From Hydractinia symbiolongicarpus (Eukaryota; Cnidaria; Hydrozoa; Anthoathecata; Hydractiniidae): a stretch of 64,000 bases of DNA. Position 1 is the first letter of the stretch, and each line of letters opens with the position of its first letter. Where the stretch lies: NCBI RefSeq assembly GCF_029227915.1, contig NC_079885.1, positions 9,116,001-9,180,000 of the forward strand, read 5' to 3'. The position numbers were made by a program, and so were the translations under genes. Positions 1 to 12,864 of this stretch are shown here, one piece after another. The notes below the pieces were generated by a model. The model saw only the letters and a list, made by a program, of their open reading frames with translations, did no database searches and had not been told where the DNA came from.

Positions 1-603
1 CGTGCTTTAGCTGAAATTATAAGCTTTCGTGTTGGTATAAAACGCGCTAACGCAGCTACTACTATCCGTCTACAAAAGAGGTTGATTCACGCCCTTGGTA
101 ACATCAAATTCAGCATGGATTGCTACAGAAAGAAGTTAGCTGTATACGAAGCAGTTCATAAGCGCTGTAAGCTTGGCCAGGCAAGTTTCCAAGAGCTATA
201 CATCCAAGCTCTTATTGATTTCAAAGCTAACACGATGTCTTGTCGAGGTGAGACAGGACTTCCGTATACATCGAAACCGGATGTTTTAAAATACGTTAAA
301 GTTAAAGCAAACAAAGAAAAATTTGAAATTAACTGTCTGTTAAATAGTGGGGTTAAAAAAGCATTGACCTGCGAATCGTTCAATGAGGGATACAGTCATA
401 GTCAGGTAGCAAGCCTTCTTCAATTGGAACTAAACGTAGTAAGGCAATATGAAGCAACTTGCGCTACACCTGTCCTCACGCCTATCGATGTATCCGAAAT
501 TTGTACACTAAAAACAGATAATGTTCACGTGCACGAAATCTATTCCAAATTTCCAAGAATTGAGAAAACGAAAGTGAGAACTGCGTACGGGAAATGCTCT
601 TAA
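1..603 (+). CDS. 3' end of an unrecognised protein-coding gene (partial)
   Basis: An open frame runs without a stop from the first base of the window to a TAA at 601-603, giving about 200 residues. It therefore begins upstream of the window. I do not recognise the protein. The N-terminal part is Lys/Arg-rich and probably helical. The rest is hydrophilic with scattered cysteines and no membrane segment or repeat. Codon use is ordinary, and the frame is much longer than chance in this AT-rich DNA, so a terminal exon is likely; a transposon-derived frame cannot be excluded. It converges on the neurexin-like gene, whose stop lies about 370 bp downstream on the other strand. Confidence 0.55.
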   Translation, partial: RALAEIISFRVGIKRANAATTIRLQKRLIHALGNIKFSMDCYRKKLAVYEAVHKRCKLGQASFQELYIQALIDFKANTMSCRGETGLPYTSKPDVLKYVKVKANKEKFEINCLLNSGVKKALTCESFNEGYSHSQVASLLQLELNVVRQYEATCATPVLTPIDVSEICTLKTDNVHVHEIYSKFPRIEKTKVRTAYGKCS

Positions 604-975
604 GTGACATTAATCTTAAGTGGATTTTATCCATGTTTCATTGACAATAGTAGAGCGTCATGGAACAAAAACATTTTTGAAATATGAAACCATTCACATT
701 CTTGTTTAAGTCCATAAAACGGCAACAAACAATCGACAGCAGAAACAAAGAAAAAATTTTTTTATGAAAATGTCAATATCTATTTTTGAAAAAACGTCCA
801 TGTTTTTTGAATCAACAAATGCAGGGAAACATATACAAAAAGAAACTTTAACCTTTATGTACTCGGCATTAAAGATCACAATGTAATGTATCACGAAAGC
901 ATTGAAAAGTTACTTCATTTGAAGCAAGATACCTTGATAAACAAGGGAAAATGTCACTTCTCGCCTCTTAGTTCG
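604..975. other. intergenic, nothing recognised
   Basis: AT-rich spacer between two convergent coding ends. It should hold both 3' UTRs. I see no repeat or further reading frame in it. Confidence 0.5.
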
Positions 976-3900
976 TCACACAGTGGTCGGCTTGTTGCGT
1001 TTCATCGAATGAATGTTAAAATCATCATCAATCGCATGCATAGTAGTTGTCGTTCCGTACGCTGATTTTCTTAACCTTCCATCTGAATGTGCCAGAAATT
1101 TCCCACTATATCGTTTTCGGATGAAATGAAAACCACAAGCCAGTGTGAATATCATGGCTATGGAACCTATACAAATTCCTCCTGTTATCCATGCGACTGT
1201 ACTCTGACTTAACTTGTTTGCTGATGTTTTATGCTGTTGCTGTGCTTGCATGTGATCGCCTGGTTGCGTAGTAAAGTCTGTAGTGGCATCAGGGGAAGAT
1301 GTATATGTGACGACCGAAGTTGATGTCGAGTCTTAAATAAAACATAGAACTGAAAATCAGTTACAGCAATAATAACAAAAATGGCAACATACAAAAAACA
1401 AAAATTAGTGAATCTTCAGTGACAATCTGTCAATATTAAACGCATATTGCATACACATTTGTTGAATATCAAGAGTTATCCACTCGAGTAAGTAATGTTG
1501 ACCAAGAGTCGATAAATCTGAAATTCAACAAGAATTGGCATTTAATATCTATTTATTTATTTTTGGCATTTAATATCTATATATTTAATATGTTTTGTTG
1601 TATCGCTAAACATTTTCATTCGAAAGAAAAAGACAAGAATTTAAGTTGACAGAACACAACTTTTTCGAAGCGCTTTATTTTTGTGTTTTTAGAAATAACA
1701 AATGTTGGTCTAGATGTCTACAAAATTCCCGCCTTAGTCATATTAAAATACTTTTAACCAATCAGTTTTAGTAATTAAGTTTATAACCAAGTAAATTAAT
1801 GCTAGAACGATTTCAATTATTGATATCCAACATGAAATTGATTCCATTGAATAATAGGGGTGGAATATCATAAATTGTTTAATAGGCGGTTTTGCTTACT
1901 AGTATAAAATATAATAAATAGGGACAATTTGACATTGTATATCTTGCGATGTCAATCTTCAAGATAAGATGATACGTAACTTAATTCCTATACTGCTTGT
2001 GACATTGCGCAAAATGGTAGCTGTTTGTCGAAGACTGTAAATTTGCGTGTGAAATTTTCTCGTGCATTTGGAAATCAGCTTTTATTTAGACGATTTAATT
2101 TGGCGAAACAATTTCTCTCCAGAGGGAATTGAAAGATAAAAAATAAAAGGAACTATGCAGTCAAAGCAGGCGTTATATAAGGGCGGATGAAAAAAGGGCG
2201 GTTTGTATAACAGTGACAAAAAACGTAATATTAAACTTTTTAGCAACAGTAAAGCTAAATTCAAGCCTAACACTTTTTGTCGTAGCAGCTAACAACTAGC
2301 CTGGAAACTATTGTTTTGGCGACTATTTATCCAGGATAGCCTCTTCAACTCCTATTAGTAATGTTATGAATGGGGACCTTGCTTAAGGGCTCGTATTGTA
2401 TTCAAAGCTTCCATTCGAAGTACAGATTCCGTGCAAGCACTGCTACTGCTTAGCTAGACAAATGTTTAGCAGGAAAAATCGATTTGCATTTTCACAGCCT
2501 CTGGCATGACTAGGCTAAAATTTGAACCCAAACCGGAAGCGAATGCTCCAGTGTCTGCAGAAAAGATGCTTCCTTAACGACAAGACTTCCCTAACGACAA
2601 AATTGATAATATATCATACATATTGGTATTCTTGTAACTGGACAGCCGGTTGAAATGTTTCCTTGTAATCGCGCGTATAAATTCCTCATCAAGGCTTTCT
2701 TTAACAAGTCAATTCCAAAAAAATCTCCCTAAAAATTCAAAACAGCGAAACATTTACAAAATGAATCTAGTTTCCTTTCAACAAGTTTAGCGCGATAATT
2801 CATTTTGTATTGGTTTTGGTAGAATACATCTGAATATCCAATCAACAAAATAATAATAAGCTTAAATAAGAAACGCTGGCCCGAAATTTTCCCACTTATA
2901 AAAAATAAGTAGAAAAAGAATACAAAAAAATCCAAATTATAGAAGCAATGGTGCATATGTGAGATATGTTGGTAAAGGTAAACCAGCACATTAGCTTCCC
3001 AAGTGATTCAAATTAACCAAAACATATATTTTTATAGGTAGAGTTAAGTAACCACGGTTCAATAAAAATCTTACCTGGTAATATTTAACTTGTTGAAAAC
3101 AACCTTCTAAATTTTGTTCGCTTTCTGATATCTTTAAATGGCGAGCATTAGTATGTCCTCCAAGTAGCAGTTTCACCTTTTCTTTTCCTTCCTTGCAAAT
3201 TTTTGTTGGATAGTATTGAAACGACTTCTCCTCGATAAATCTGAAAAGTTTGGAAAAGATATTTAATTTTAAAACAACGCCTTCGTGACGTAGTAGTAGT
3301 AGAAATCGTTTTGTTAATTTTATCCACTGTTGTCATTCAACGGTCTATGTCAGCGTAACTGGGCCGTAGCAGCTTAGGGGGAGGGGCAGGGGTTAATAGG
3401 GGGAGACTTACTAAATATAGGAGGAATCGCTAAGCGTTAAAAGGAGAAAGAATAATGGACATTTTTGATGGGGAGACCTTTTTACCATTTTTATTTGTCA
3501 TAATTATCAGGGATTATTTGATTTTAATACTTGGAATCTCAGCAAAATATCTAACAAAAAAAATTATAGAAATATATGGTTGCTTTCCATCAAAGCGTCA
3601 ATGGCCGCTCTTTTTGTAGCGTTTAGTGTCTGGGCACACGCACTAAAATTTTTTTTCTTCCCGCTACGCCTGTATTTTAACAGCTTTGGAAATTCAGAAC
3701 TTAAGACAAGTTAACGGGTTTTTTTATAAACTAATTAAATTTCAGAATACTCTGCCATCTTTAATGTAATTAACATTAAATGTAATGAAATTGAGAAATT
3801 GACCATATTAATCGTCAACCTTTAAGAAATCAAAAACGCTTTAACGGAGAAGCAGCTTTTAGGACCATTTTGATGAGGATTCAAATATTTATACCTATCA

Positions 3901-6900
3901 GAATCTATGTTGACAAAAGCTTGCTGTCCGTATCTTTTAAATAACACAGAGTGCCACCCTCCATCATGGAGTCTTCCATTACCTGCTGACAATGTTAGAG
4001 ATCCTATAAACAAAAGACTGTCTTAATACACTACGTTAATACGCCACAAATATACGTACATTTTCTTGATAATAATACTTTGTTTACCTCGTTATCTACA
4101 CATTTTCATCTATTTTATAATACCCGTATACGTCTGTCTGTCTGTCTGTCACGCAAAATGGTAGCTTAGCTGCGCAATAGCGAGAAGCACGCAATGCGGT
4201 ATAGAAAGGACGGGCAAACCGGTGGATTTTTCTACGGGCTAACGACTAGTTGTACATATTATTGAAATAAAACCTACTCCTGAACATAACTTTGTAACTT
4301 AGTTGAGGATAGATATTTTCACAGCTTGTGTGTGAATCTTAGTAAGATCTCAGCCTAAAACATTCTGACAAACTAGGTGATAATAAAGAGAATAATGTGC
4401 AAGGGTTGATGAAGGTGAGTAAAAACCGCCCTAACCTGTTTGATTTTATTTTTAACGCTCCAAAATTACTAGAAACAATGTACATAAACTTCTATGTAAA
4501 GTTAACGCCAGTTGGAAATACTTTTTGCAGAAGAGATTTTTATGGGAATTAAATAAATGTAAAGAAATTGAAGCTTCCAAATTTCTAGAAAAACTGGCAA
4601 ATATTTACCTTGTATTCATATTTTAGGATTTTCAGATACTATTGGAGACGAGTATTTAAAACCGCAAGGGTTTTATTGTTGATTTAAATATGATAAAGGT
4701 ATTACCTGTTCCAAGGGATATTTTTACTTTTATGACGCCTTTTACAAGCTCAATAAGGATAAAATGTTGACTATCTCCCACGTGTAGAATAATTCCCGAT
4801 TCTTGATTCGTTCGGAATCGTAACTCGATTTTATTCACTCTATTAACCCTCAAATATTGAACAAAGCGTGAAATGATAGTCGATCTTTTGAGAAACAGCA
4901 CTGGTTCTAAAAAAAGACAAAAAAAGTGAAAAATTATGGTCGGATTTAGTGTTAAAATATTAGATGAAAAAAGTTAACTTAAAGTTTGGCAGCGTTTTTG
5001 TTAAAAAGCAAGGGCACCCCCCCTCCAGGACTGACGAACGTAAAATTTAAATTTTGGCGAAATTAAAGCTAGCGAAAGATGTTTCAACTGTCAAACCTGT
5101 TTTTGAGCAAGTAGCGCCCGATGCTCCAGTTGTTGAACAATCACACTTAAATGTAGTTTCTTTGAAATATTTAACACAACGGCCATTATTTTCGCACTTA
5201 AGTTTTTCTCGATCGTTTTGTGAGCATTTGTCCAGACAGATATTGCTGACCAAGCCCTCTCGAGATAACGGGTACTCTTTTTCTCGACCGAAAGGATAAG
5301 CCAAACCTTCTATACATCCAGTGAATCTACAAAATCAACAATCAAAATATTAGTTAATAATTTTTTATTTTGATACAATGTCATCAAAAGTTGAAACTTG
5401 ACAAGTAAAATAGTATTTCCTATTTTCAGGCAAAAAATTTATATCATAATTGCTGGTACAGAAATAGCCAGGTATTTTTCATTTGTTTAACGTGTTTTAA
5501 TATTAGATTCATCGTTTCTATGAGTAAAACCAACTGCCATAAAAGAAGAAAACAGCAAACCTGAGGTATTTTCTCCCCTAACCTAACTTGTTTTATGCAA
5601 CCCTGTTTTCTTTATATTTCTCTAAATAGTCACGCAGCATGGCTTACAAGTACTCTTTAATTTAGCAGGGATGTTGGCCAGGTAAAAAACATCGAGAATG
5701 AGCTGGCTTCACTTTTACAATGTCTGAATAAGGTGAAAAGCGCTCAATATTGAAAAATTTAGAAATTGATGCATTCCGTCGTGAACAAGAATTAACAATG
5801 TTCAAAATTTTGGATCTAACCAAATAACCTAAATTTCTAAGTCTAATTCCGCTGTGAACATTGACAAGTTCGGAGTGCATGTTACTTGAGGTGAATTTTT
5901 ACTCAAAATCGAATTGGAACGAATTGGAATAGATAGTTGTGATTTCTGGAAACTGATTGCTTGATAAAATTTTTCGTTTCGATCCGTTCCAAACCAAACC
6001 AAAAGTTAAAATCCTTTCAGCTTTTTTCTGCACAGAGACGGAAAAGATAAAAATTAGCAGATAGCCAAACAAATTTAAGTATTTTTCCTGTTTTGTTTTG
6101 TTAGATAGAAACAGCTTTTTTAATTGCTTGCGTCTACGATCTTCGAAATTCCGCCTCTTAACTTTTATCAGGATAGTTCGCGATAACAGCCTGCATGCAA
6201 CGGCACAAATAAAAATAAGAGGAACGCTTATATAAATTTAGTTTTTTGAAAATCTTTGATTCCTTGAAACGGCTGTGCTGTAGCTTTCTCAGATAGTCTT
6301 AAATGTTTAATTATTATTTCGTTCTGTTTCATTTCGTTTTTTATATAAAATCTTCGAGAAAGGCACTTTCCAACGTCAAACTAGTTCTGAATAAAACACA
6401 GATCACCTACCCTTCGCCATCAAATTCCTTATCAGGATCTCCACCGACGTACACATGTGATGTCAAGAAAAGTCGATCTGCCGCGCCTTCTGATGTGAAT
6501 GTTTTTTCAATAGTATCAATACTAACGGTTACATCACGAAAATTTCGTGTGACTTTTACATGATGCCACTCCATGTCATTCCACATACTCCCAATGCCGA
6601 TTTTTTTCGTACTTAGATAATCATCTGCTCCCATTTTGAAATTGACATACAATTTTCCGCCTTTTAATTCCAAATGAAACGAATTTCTTTTAGCTTTTCC
6701 GTCGTTACACGCCAATAAAATTCCATTTCGCTGATTTGTTTTGAATCTGAGCTCTAATGTTCCCTGCCCATCTGTGGTATCCGTCCATGAGGGGTAATTA
6801 GCATATGACAATGTATCTTGCGTGTTATCAAAATTCAAAGTAGAGACAAAGTCTTGAGTACAGTATGTTAACGTGGCTGTATAAAAAATCCAAATATTCA

Positions 6901-6901
6901 T
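976..6901 (-). CDS. neurexin-like single-pass receptor (SP-LamG-EGF-LamG-TM)
   Basis: Probable cell-surface adhesion receptor. Exons seen on the minus strand: 6901-6411, 5326-5097, 4906-4706, 4003-3895, 3240-3075 and 1331-976. The first starts MNIWIFYTATLTYC, a signal peptide, and carries a laminin-G domain with the WHHVKV strand; its closing GC lies in the next exon. That exon also encodes one EGF-like module (six cysteines around CENNGRC...CDC). A second laminin-G domain covers the next three exons (RFRTNQESGIILHV, GGWHSVLFKR, LEGCFQQV). The last exon has a Ser/Thr-rich stalk, one TM helix (ITGGICIGSIAMIFTLACGF) and a tail of about 45 residues ending PTTV, a class I PDZ-ligand pattern. Phases agree at every junction except into the last exon, so at least one exon between 1332 and 3074 is unresolved. 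Vertebrate alpha-neurexins have six LamG and three EGF domains; this is a minimal relative. Caspr or another LamG/EGF receptor is the alternative. Confidence 0.8.
2323..2560 (-). repeat. tRNA-derived SINE-like repeat, copy 1 (degraded)
   Basis: It aligns by eye along most of its length with 43159-43445. Shared blocks include CAGGATAGCCTCTTCA at the left and a CTCTGGCATGACT...TTTGAACCCAA...GGAAGCGAA block at the right. On the minus strand the right block reads like the 3' half of a tRNA (B-box-like). This copy has lost several bases of the promoter boxes. It lies between neurexin-like exons. Confidence 0.6.
4114..4256 (+). repeat. CTGT-bearing interspersed repeat, copy 1
   Basis: It contains a short GTCTGTCTGTCTGTC run and then a unique tail (AATGCGGTATAGAAAGGACG, CTACGGGC, CGACTAGTT) that recurs in the same order at 49344-49459. 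It sits in an intron of the neurexin-like gene. The two copies have diverged clearly, so this is an old family. Confidence 0.6.
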
Positions 6902-9900
6902 TTCTTCCGGTTTGTGTAGATAGTGTCTTTCCTGTTAACTTTAATACAACCTTCTTCTATGTAGCCAGAATATTCAATGGGTAACCCAGATAAAATCAAA
7001 CGCAAAATAATTTGATGGTATTATGACGTCATTTAACAAAAGAGTGATGTTTGCGACAGATCTTTTCGTGTTTTTGTTTTTTGCTCAAAATTTCAGGGGG
7101 CGAGGAGAGAAACTATGAATCTAAAACGGTAGAACTCAGTGTTAAGATTGTTTTGTTTCGTTAATTTGCAAGTTATAGAAAACATAATATCAAAACCCCG
7201 CGCTTTTATTTACCAATCTCGTTTCCAGCTCCTTTAGTCAGAACAAAACCTGATCAACGGAGTTGGATGTCGGGGCAAAGTGAAGCGATCCTTTTACGTG
7301 AAGTGAATGACTAGCGCAAGAGTCTTGTAAACATAAAATTCCAATAAAAAACTTTCGAAAAGCGAAGGTTATCACAAAACATCGTTATCTCCTATGATTT
7401 CGTTTTAGGGTATGTAATTGGCACACTGCTTCTGAGTGTTTCTACTTTCATCGGAACATCTTGTTGTATTCTTGCAATCTCGATCTCAGTGTATTTTCCA
7501 GGAAGAGTGTCATAAAACAAACAATATGGCATGCGAATGAGATGGAATACAGGTTTTATTTTAGAGGCTAGGAAAGTCACATTAGTTTCCGTGTAAAAGG
7601 TACACAAAATTTGACTTTACCAAAATTACAAAATTATCTCCCCCCTGAATATTATTATTTTTACTCTCTTAAAAATATCAATAATTAATGAAAATAAATG
7701 ATATTAGTTTTAATATTACCTTTTGAGGTGAAATTAGAACATATTTTTTTTAATGAAAAGTCGAAGTATTTTAATAAATTCTAGTTTCACAAGTTCCTAT
7801 ACAAAAAAACAAAAGGGGAGAAAAAAGCTCGCCTTTGTACGTATATAACTATTAGTCATAACGGCTATCTATTGTTGTTCATTAGCACCTCAAGATAATT
7901 AACTTCGAAAAAAAATCCTTTAATTATGCATCCATCCAACTGAGTTTTTATTTGTTCTCCGTCGTTGGGATTTGCCTCGAACACAATAACAACAAAAAAC
8001 AAATAAGGTACCGCCCAACTCCCGTCCTATGTTTTTGTTTTTAAACAAAGAAGGCACGATAATAAATGTTGTTGTTTTCCTAAGAGTAGAAAGTGATACA
8101 TGGAATTTTTTTTCCTTCTTTGTTTCCATAATTCTTTTAAATAAGTTTACAAACCTCAGGAGGGGGTTATCAGCCTAATTATTGAATAAAACCCACCCAT
8201 CTCTCCAATTTTAAATTTTCTTGTATTTCTTTTCTACGTTAAGTATTTACCGCCGCGCGTTTTCAAGCAAGTCGGCATTTCCCGACATGCTAGCTAAACA
8301 TTTCCCAACATGCGCAGCAAACACAACCCAGTTAGCACAGGTGTTGATATGGAGCAAAAAAATGCGAAGATATAACCTCACGCGTTCACACACGTTGAAG
8401 GAAACACATGGGACAGAAAAATAGCATTCAGATATAAATTTCACTGTTCTTCAATACCTTCTAATATTTTTAACTGCTATATAAGCAATACTATATAACA
8501 TCTGCCCCATACGTGAACATGTTTTTTTTGTACAGACGTTAAAAACGGTTCTATTTGATCAACTTTTTTTCTTAACTCAGTAGGCTACTAGAGGATTCTG
8601 TTTATTGTATTCAGGGATTAATTTCTCAATTGTGAACAGCTCAGCAGAAATAAAGTTTAGACATTTCCTGACTTTATTTTAAGCTATGCGAGATTATTTC
8701 TTCAAAACAATACAATTTATCAATCACTTACTCAACACGAAATTTATAATTTTCGTCATATGGAACAAGTTTTATTTCACTTCAAAGAGTTGGGACTTGT
8801 TATTATTGTCTGTTATTTAAAAGTAGTACAATTTAGGACGGGCTCACAAGCCTTCCTAATGTCTCTGCCGCGATTGTGAAAAATTAACAACCGATTTTCT
8901 TTGTATTTTTTACTCAAACTTAATGGTGATACTAACGAAACAACTGCAATCGTGTGGAATAAAGATATTGCAAATGTGTTAAAAAACCGCCCCCTATTTC
9001 TCAACATTGGAGACCCTGGGGACCCCGTAACGATATTTCAACATTAAGATAGAGGGGTGGGAGGCTGAAACAACCTGTTTGTTCTAATTAAAAACGAAAG
9101 ATTAGGACATTGTAAAGGTAGGAATATTCTTTGGATGAGTTGACTAAATAAATAATAGATAGAATTTAACTGTATTAAAAGAAGAAACTTCTGTTAAAAG
9201 TTAAATACTTATCATTGGCTTTCTTTAAACAACTGAAGGTATACAAGAAAAACTAAAAATCGTGGAGTACTCATTACTGTTAACAAAGATATGTTTCCAT
9301 TTATGAGGCGAATTGAAAATGCACTTAGACTTGTTCTGAAAATTAAACTAATTCAGAGATATATAGGTAGTAAAAATAAACTCCTTTCTAAACGAAATAT
9401 AAAAGCAAGTTAGTACGTAGTTACTGGGAAAATTTTACTCGTAGAATGAGCAGTAAATTCTAAAGCTATTTTAAAAAATCAAGCAATAGCCAAATGGATT
9501 AATATACGAGCCAGGTCATTTGTCAATGGCAAGATCTCCAAATGGTAAGAAGGAAGAAGATTAAGAAAGTCAGCTAAAGATGAAGAAAGGCACAGTGGTT
9601 GTATCTAATTTAGAAGAGCCAAAAAACAAGAAAAACAACCAATTTGAATTATGTTTTTAATAATTATTTTGGTGAAACTGATTTTTATTCATAAAACTTT
9701 AGCAGCATGTAAATGTATATTAAGTATAGTGAAATTAACTAATCTGTTGGAAATTTATTGTACTTCTTATATCCTTTCTTCTTAAGTAAGTAGGTAAATA
9801 ATGGTTAATGTTGAAAAAAATGTTCTTCAAAGCTGTTGAATTTTTTTCTTATGCTTTGTTTGCAAGTTCAAAATACAAATATTGTTCACTTTTCTCACAG

Positions 9901-9929
9901 GCCGACGAAAATTAGGAGATAATTAAAGA
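6902..9929. other. gene-poor interval, nothing recognised
   Basis: AT-rich DNA upstream of the neurexin-like start codon. The first few hundred bases presumably contain the promoter of that gene, but I see no distinct element. Open frames here are short and without family features. Confidence 0.5.
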
Positions 9930-10870
9930 TAAATCCAAGAAAAAGACACTATGAAAACAAGCTATTTTTAGCCTTTGGGAATGCTAAAAAAACTGGGATG
10001 TCGTAAAAGAAGTTATAGGACTCTGTAAAGAACACAACACCCTTTCTCAAAAAATTACAAAATTATAATAAATAACAAAGAAGTCATTGAAACTGTCAAT
10101 AACCTCTTCGCCAACGTTCGACCTAATTGAGCTGAAAGAGGGTAGAGCCTTATTCAATTCTTACTTCGTGTCCTACAAAAACACTAGGGAAAAACTTATC
10201 TTAAGTTTCAAAAACTTCAAGATGCTTTTTTAAAGTCTACAAAGCAAGAAAAGTGAAGAAGTGGATGATATAAATTCAAATGGATTAAAAAACATTTTCG
10301 TAATTATTGCCAAACCGCTTTTACATAGTTTTAATCTGTTTGGAAATTTTCCCGATCAACTTAATATAGGTCGAATTACGGCTATTTGGCTGGTGATGAT
10401 TCTAATGTAACTAAGTACAGACCTATTTTTGTCCTTCCATGTTTTAAGAACTTTTAGAAAGAATTATGTATAATAGACTATGTGAATATTTATTGGATAC
10501 TGATATTTTTTATAAAAAATAATTGCTTTCAAAAAGACACTCCACCGATCACGCAGTTTTGAAGTTAGTAAATAACATATGCGCTGACGACAACCTGTAC
10601 CGATAACCTGTACACAACGATAACCTGTACCGATAACCTGTACACAACGATAATCTGTATCGATAACCTGTACACAACGATAACCTGTACCGATAACCTG
10701 TACACAACGATAACCTGGAGATAGACCTATTGAACCTGGACATAGACCTATTGAAAGCCTTTGACACTGTCAGCCATCATATATTACACGCCAAACTTTA
10801 TAATTACAACACAAAGGCAGTGTTTTCTCACTTTTTCAAATATGGACAAAAGTGTCAAACACTGCAGAGT
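9930..10870 (+). pseudogene. non-LTR retrotransposon (LINE) reverse transcriptase remnant
   Basis: Broken frames on the plus strand spell the landmarks of a LINE reverse transcriptase in the right order. The linker VIGLCKEHNTLSQKI is near 10,015. EVDDINSNGLKN...IAKPLLHSFN is near 10,260-10,330. VTKYRPIFVLPCF is near 10,405-10,450. A palm-type DLLKAFDTVSHHI segment is near 10,745-10,790. Many stops and frameshifts separate these blocks, so the copy is dead. No ends, poly(A) tail or target duplication could be placed. The family is jockey/CR1/L2-like in general style; the exact clade is not resolved. Confidence 0.75.
10591..10750 (+). repeat. 30-bp minisatellite inside the LINE remnant
   Basis: About four copies of a 30-bp unit built from GATAACCTGTACC and GATAACCTGTACACAAC, with one variant copy (AATCTGTAT). 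A 21-bp direct duplication (CCTGGAgATAGACCTATTGAA / CCTGGAcATAGACCTATTGAA) follows directly. The array lies just before the first catalytic block of the reverse transcriptase remnant. Confidence 0.85.
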
Positions 10871-12528
10871 CGCCACTTTTGCTGGTCACATTATCTAGCA
10901 CGCCCGCACACCGAAATAATCTACGTTGGTGTCTACGAAAGCTGTGAAATTCGTGAAAAAAGTTTAGACTTCACCAAGTAGTTTAAGTCATAAGTCCACT
11001 CTTAACATGAACATTGACAAGTGAACAAAATTTCTTAACAGTTGCTAAACAATTTTTACGTTTATCAGGCCTGGGGGAGCCTGGCGCCTGGTGCAGGATG
11101 GCTTTAGCCTACCCATTTTTTAAGGGGTCGGATTTCTCCCCCTCAATACACTTACAGTGCATCATAAAGAAAACAGTACTTTTCTGTGACGTCTTCTTTA
11201 AAATTTCTGCAAAATACCTTTTGATAGTTAAATAAAGGATATTTAACATTTTTCTGATTTTTACATAGGTACCTTCGTAAAAAAAAAAGCCATAAATTGC
11301 TAAAAATCCGAGTTTCCCCGATTTTTGGGTAAAATGCAAAAAATAGGAAAATTGTATTAATCACGTGTCTAAAATTACAAGAATGATCTCCCTTTATGAA
11401 GTAAAGTTTAAGTTTCAACTTGTAAGTATAATCGTAACTTATTAAAGTATATAAGAATTTCATAGATATCTTCAGGGGTACTTTCGATTAATACTCACGC
11501 CTCTGACAGATATGAGACTTAAAAATTTGGCATGCAGGCGTCTTATAGATAAACATAAAACTCAGGAAGTATCATAGCCATGCAGCCGAGCAATGAGGAG
11601 TTAGAAAAAACGGAAGGGGGGATGGATAATCTACTTTTGTCTGCCTTGAATGCAATTTTTATATTTTACTCAACGTAGTTAGAATTATATATACTTAGTA
11701 TTTTTATCAATGAGAAAGTATTGGTTTTTAATTTGATTTAAAATGAGCCAAAAACAAAAGAAAATGTTGGATAAATTAAATTAAACACAATTTGTACGTC
11801 GGCGATATGAATTGAAAACAGGGGCTTGTCAAAAAACTTTAGAATATCTAAATTTTTATTTATAACTAGTGAAATTAATAAAACCTTACGCTAAAAAGTT
11901 CTAGCTACAAGTTCTTAGAGATGTTGTTTCGCTTGAAAAACGAATTGCAATAAAATTATATTATTTAAAAGATCAAGGATCCCTTTCTAATGGCGGCGAA
12001 TACATACCGTAAAAAATACTAGCTACTAGTCAACCTCATTCCTAAGGCATTTTGCCTTGTTGATAAACATGATAACAGCGAAAATCCTGGTGACGAGTTT
12101 GGTTACTAGAGTGGTAATTCATGAAGAAGGTGTGGCATTTTAGCTAAAGATATTGCTCCCATGTTTATAAAATATCAAGCAGAAAAAATGAGGTTAAGAA
12201 ACTATCTTCTGATCCTTTGAAGCGATTTGGATTTTCTTCAGTAATTTGTCGCGTAGATAGAACCCGTATTCCTATCAAGAAACCATCGGAAACCGCACTT
12301 GATTTTTTTTGGCTACATGTTTTTTTTGTAGCATTGTTGCAATATGTCATGTTTATGTGTTAAATAAAACAGGTGTTGATGATGCAAGGGTCTTCGCAAA
12401 TAAGCACTTTTTAAAAAAACATTTAACTGTTAGCTTTAAACTATTTAACAGCTAGCTCACAATTAAAAGTGAATCCGTTCCATAGCTGCTTTTGGGAGAC
12501 CCTACATACCCTTATGTGATGAAAGAGA
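10871..12528. other. intergenic, nothing recognised
   Basis: AT-rich spacer between the LINE remnant and the Kolobok-like transposon. A 20-bp stretch near 12,039 (GGCATTTTGCCTTGTTGAT) recurs inverted near 23,630, so part of it is repetitive. No coding frame is convincing. Confidence 0.4.
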
Positions 12529-12532
12529 TTAA

Positions 12533-12551
12533 AGATAATTAACTCCTATAT
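12533..12551 (+). repeat. left terminal inverted repeat of the Kolobok-like element
   Basis: Nineteen bases identical to the reverse complement of 18400-18418. A TTAA precedes it at 12529-12532. Two further bases outside the TTAA (GA/TC) also match, which may be chance or a preferred palindromic target. Confidence 0.88.
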
Positions 12552-12864
12552 GTATCGAGCTCAAATCTTCGTCTAGGGGCTTGGAAATAGCAAAATACGA
12601 TTTATTCGCGTAATAACGGAATACGCAAAGAGTGAACGATATTACCACTTTTTGAGACTTTATGTACAGGATGTTTAGGTCGCATTGATATAAAAAACAC
12701 CTGTTTCGCTTGGGTACATAACATTTTGTACTTAATAAATTAGAAACGCTGGAAGGTTCAAAAAGGGACAACTTTGACGTGGTTTGACGTTGTTCTTGAA
12801 CAAGGAGTTTAACCAAGGCTACCCTAGTCTGTATATATATATATTTGAATAAAAACTTGCTATT

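Noticed and set aside
10549-10767. Minus-strand protein with repeated RLSLCTGYRY units
   Set aside because: Purely the translation of the reversed minisatellite.
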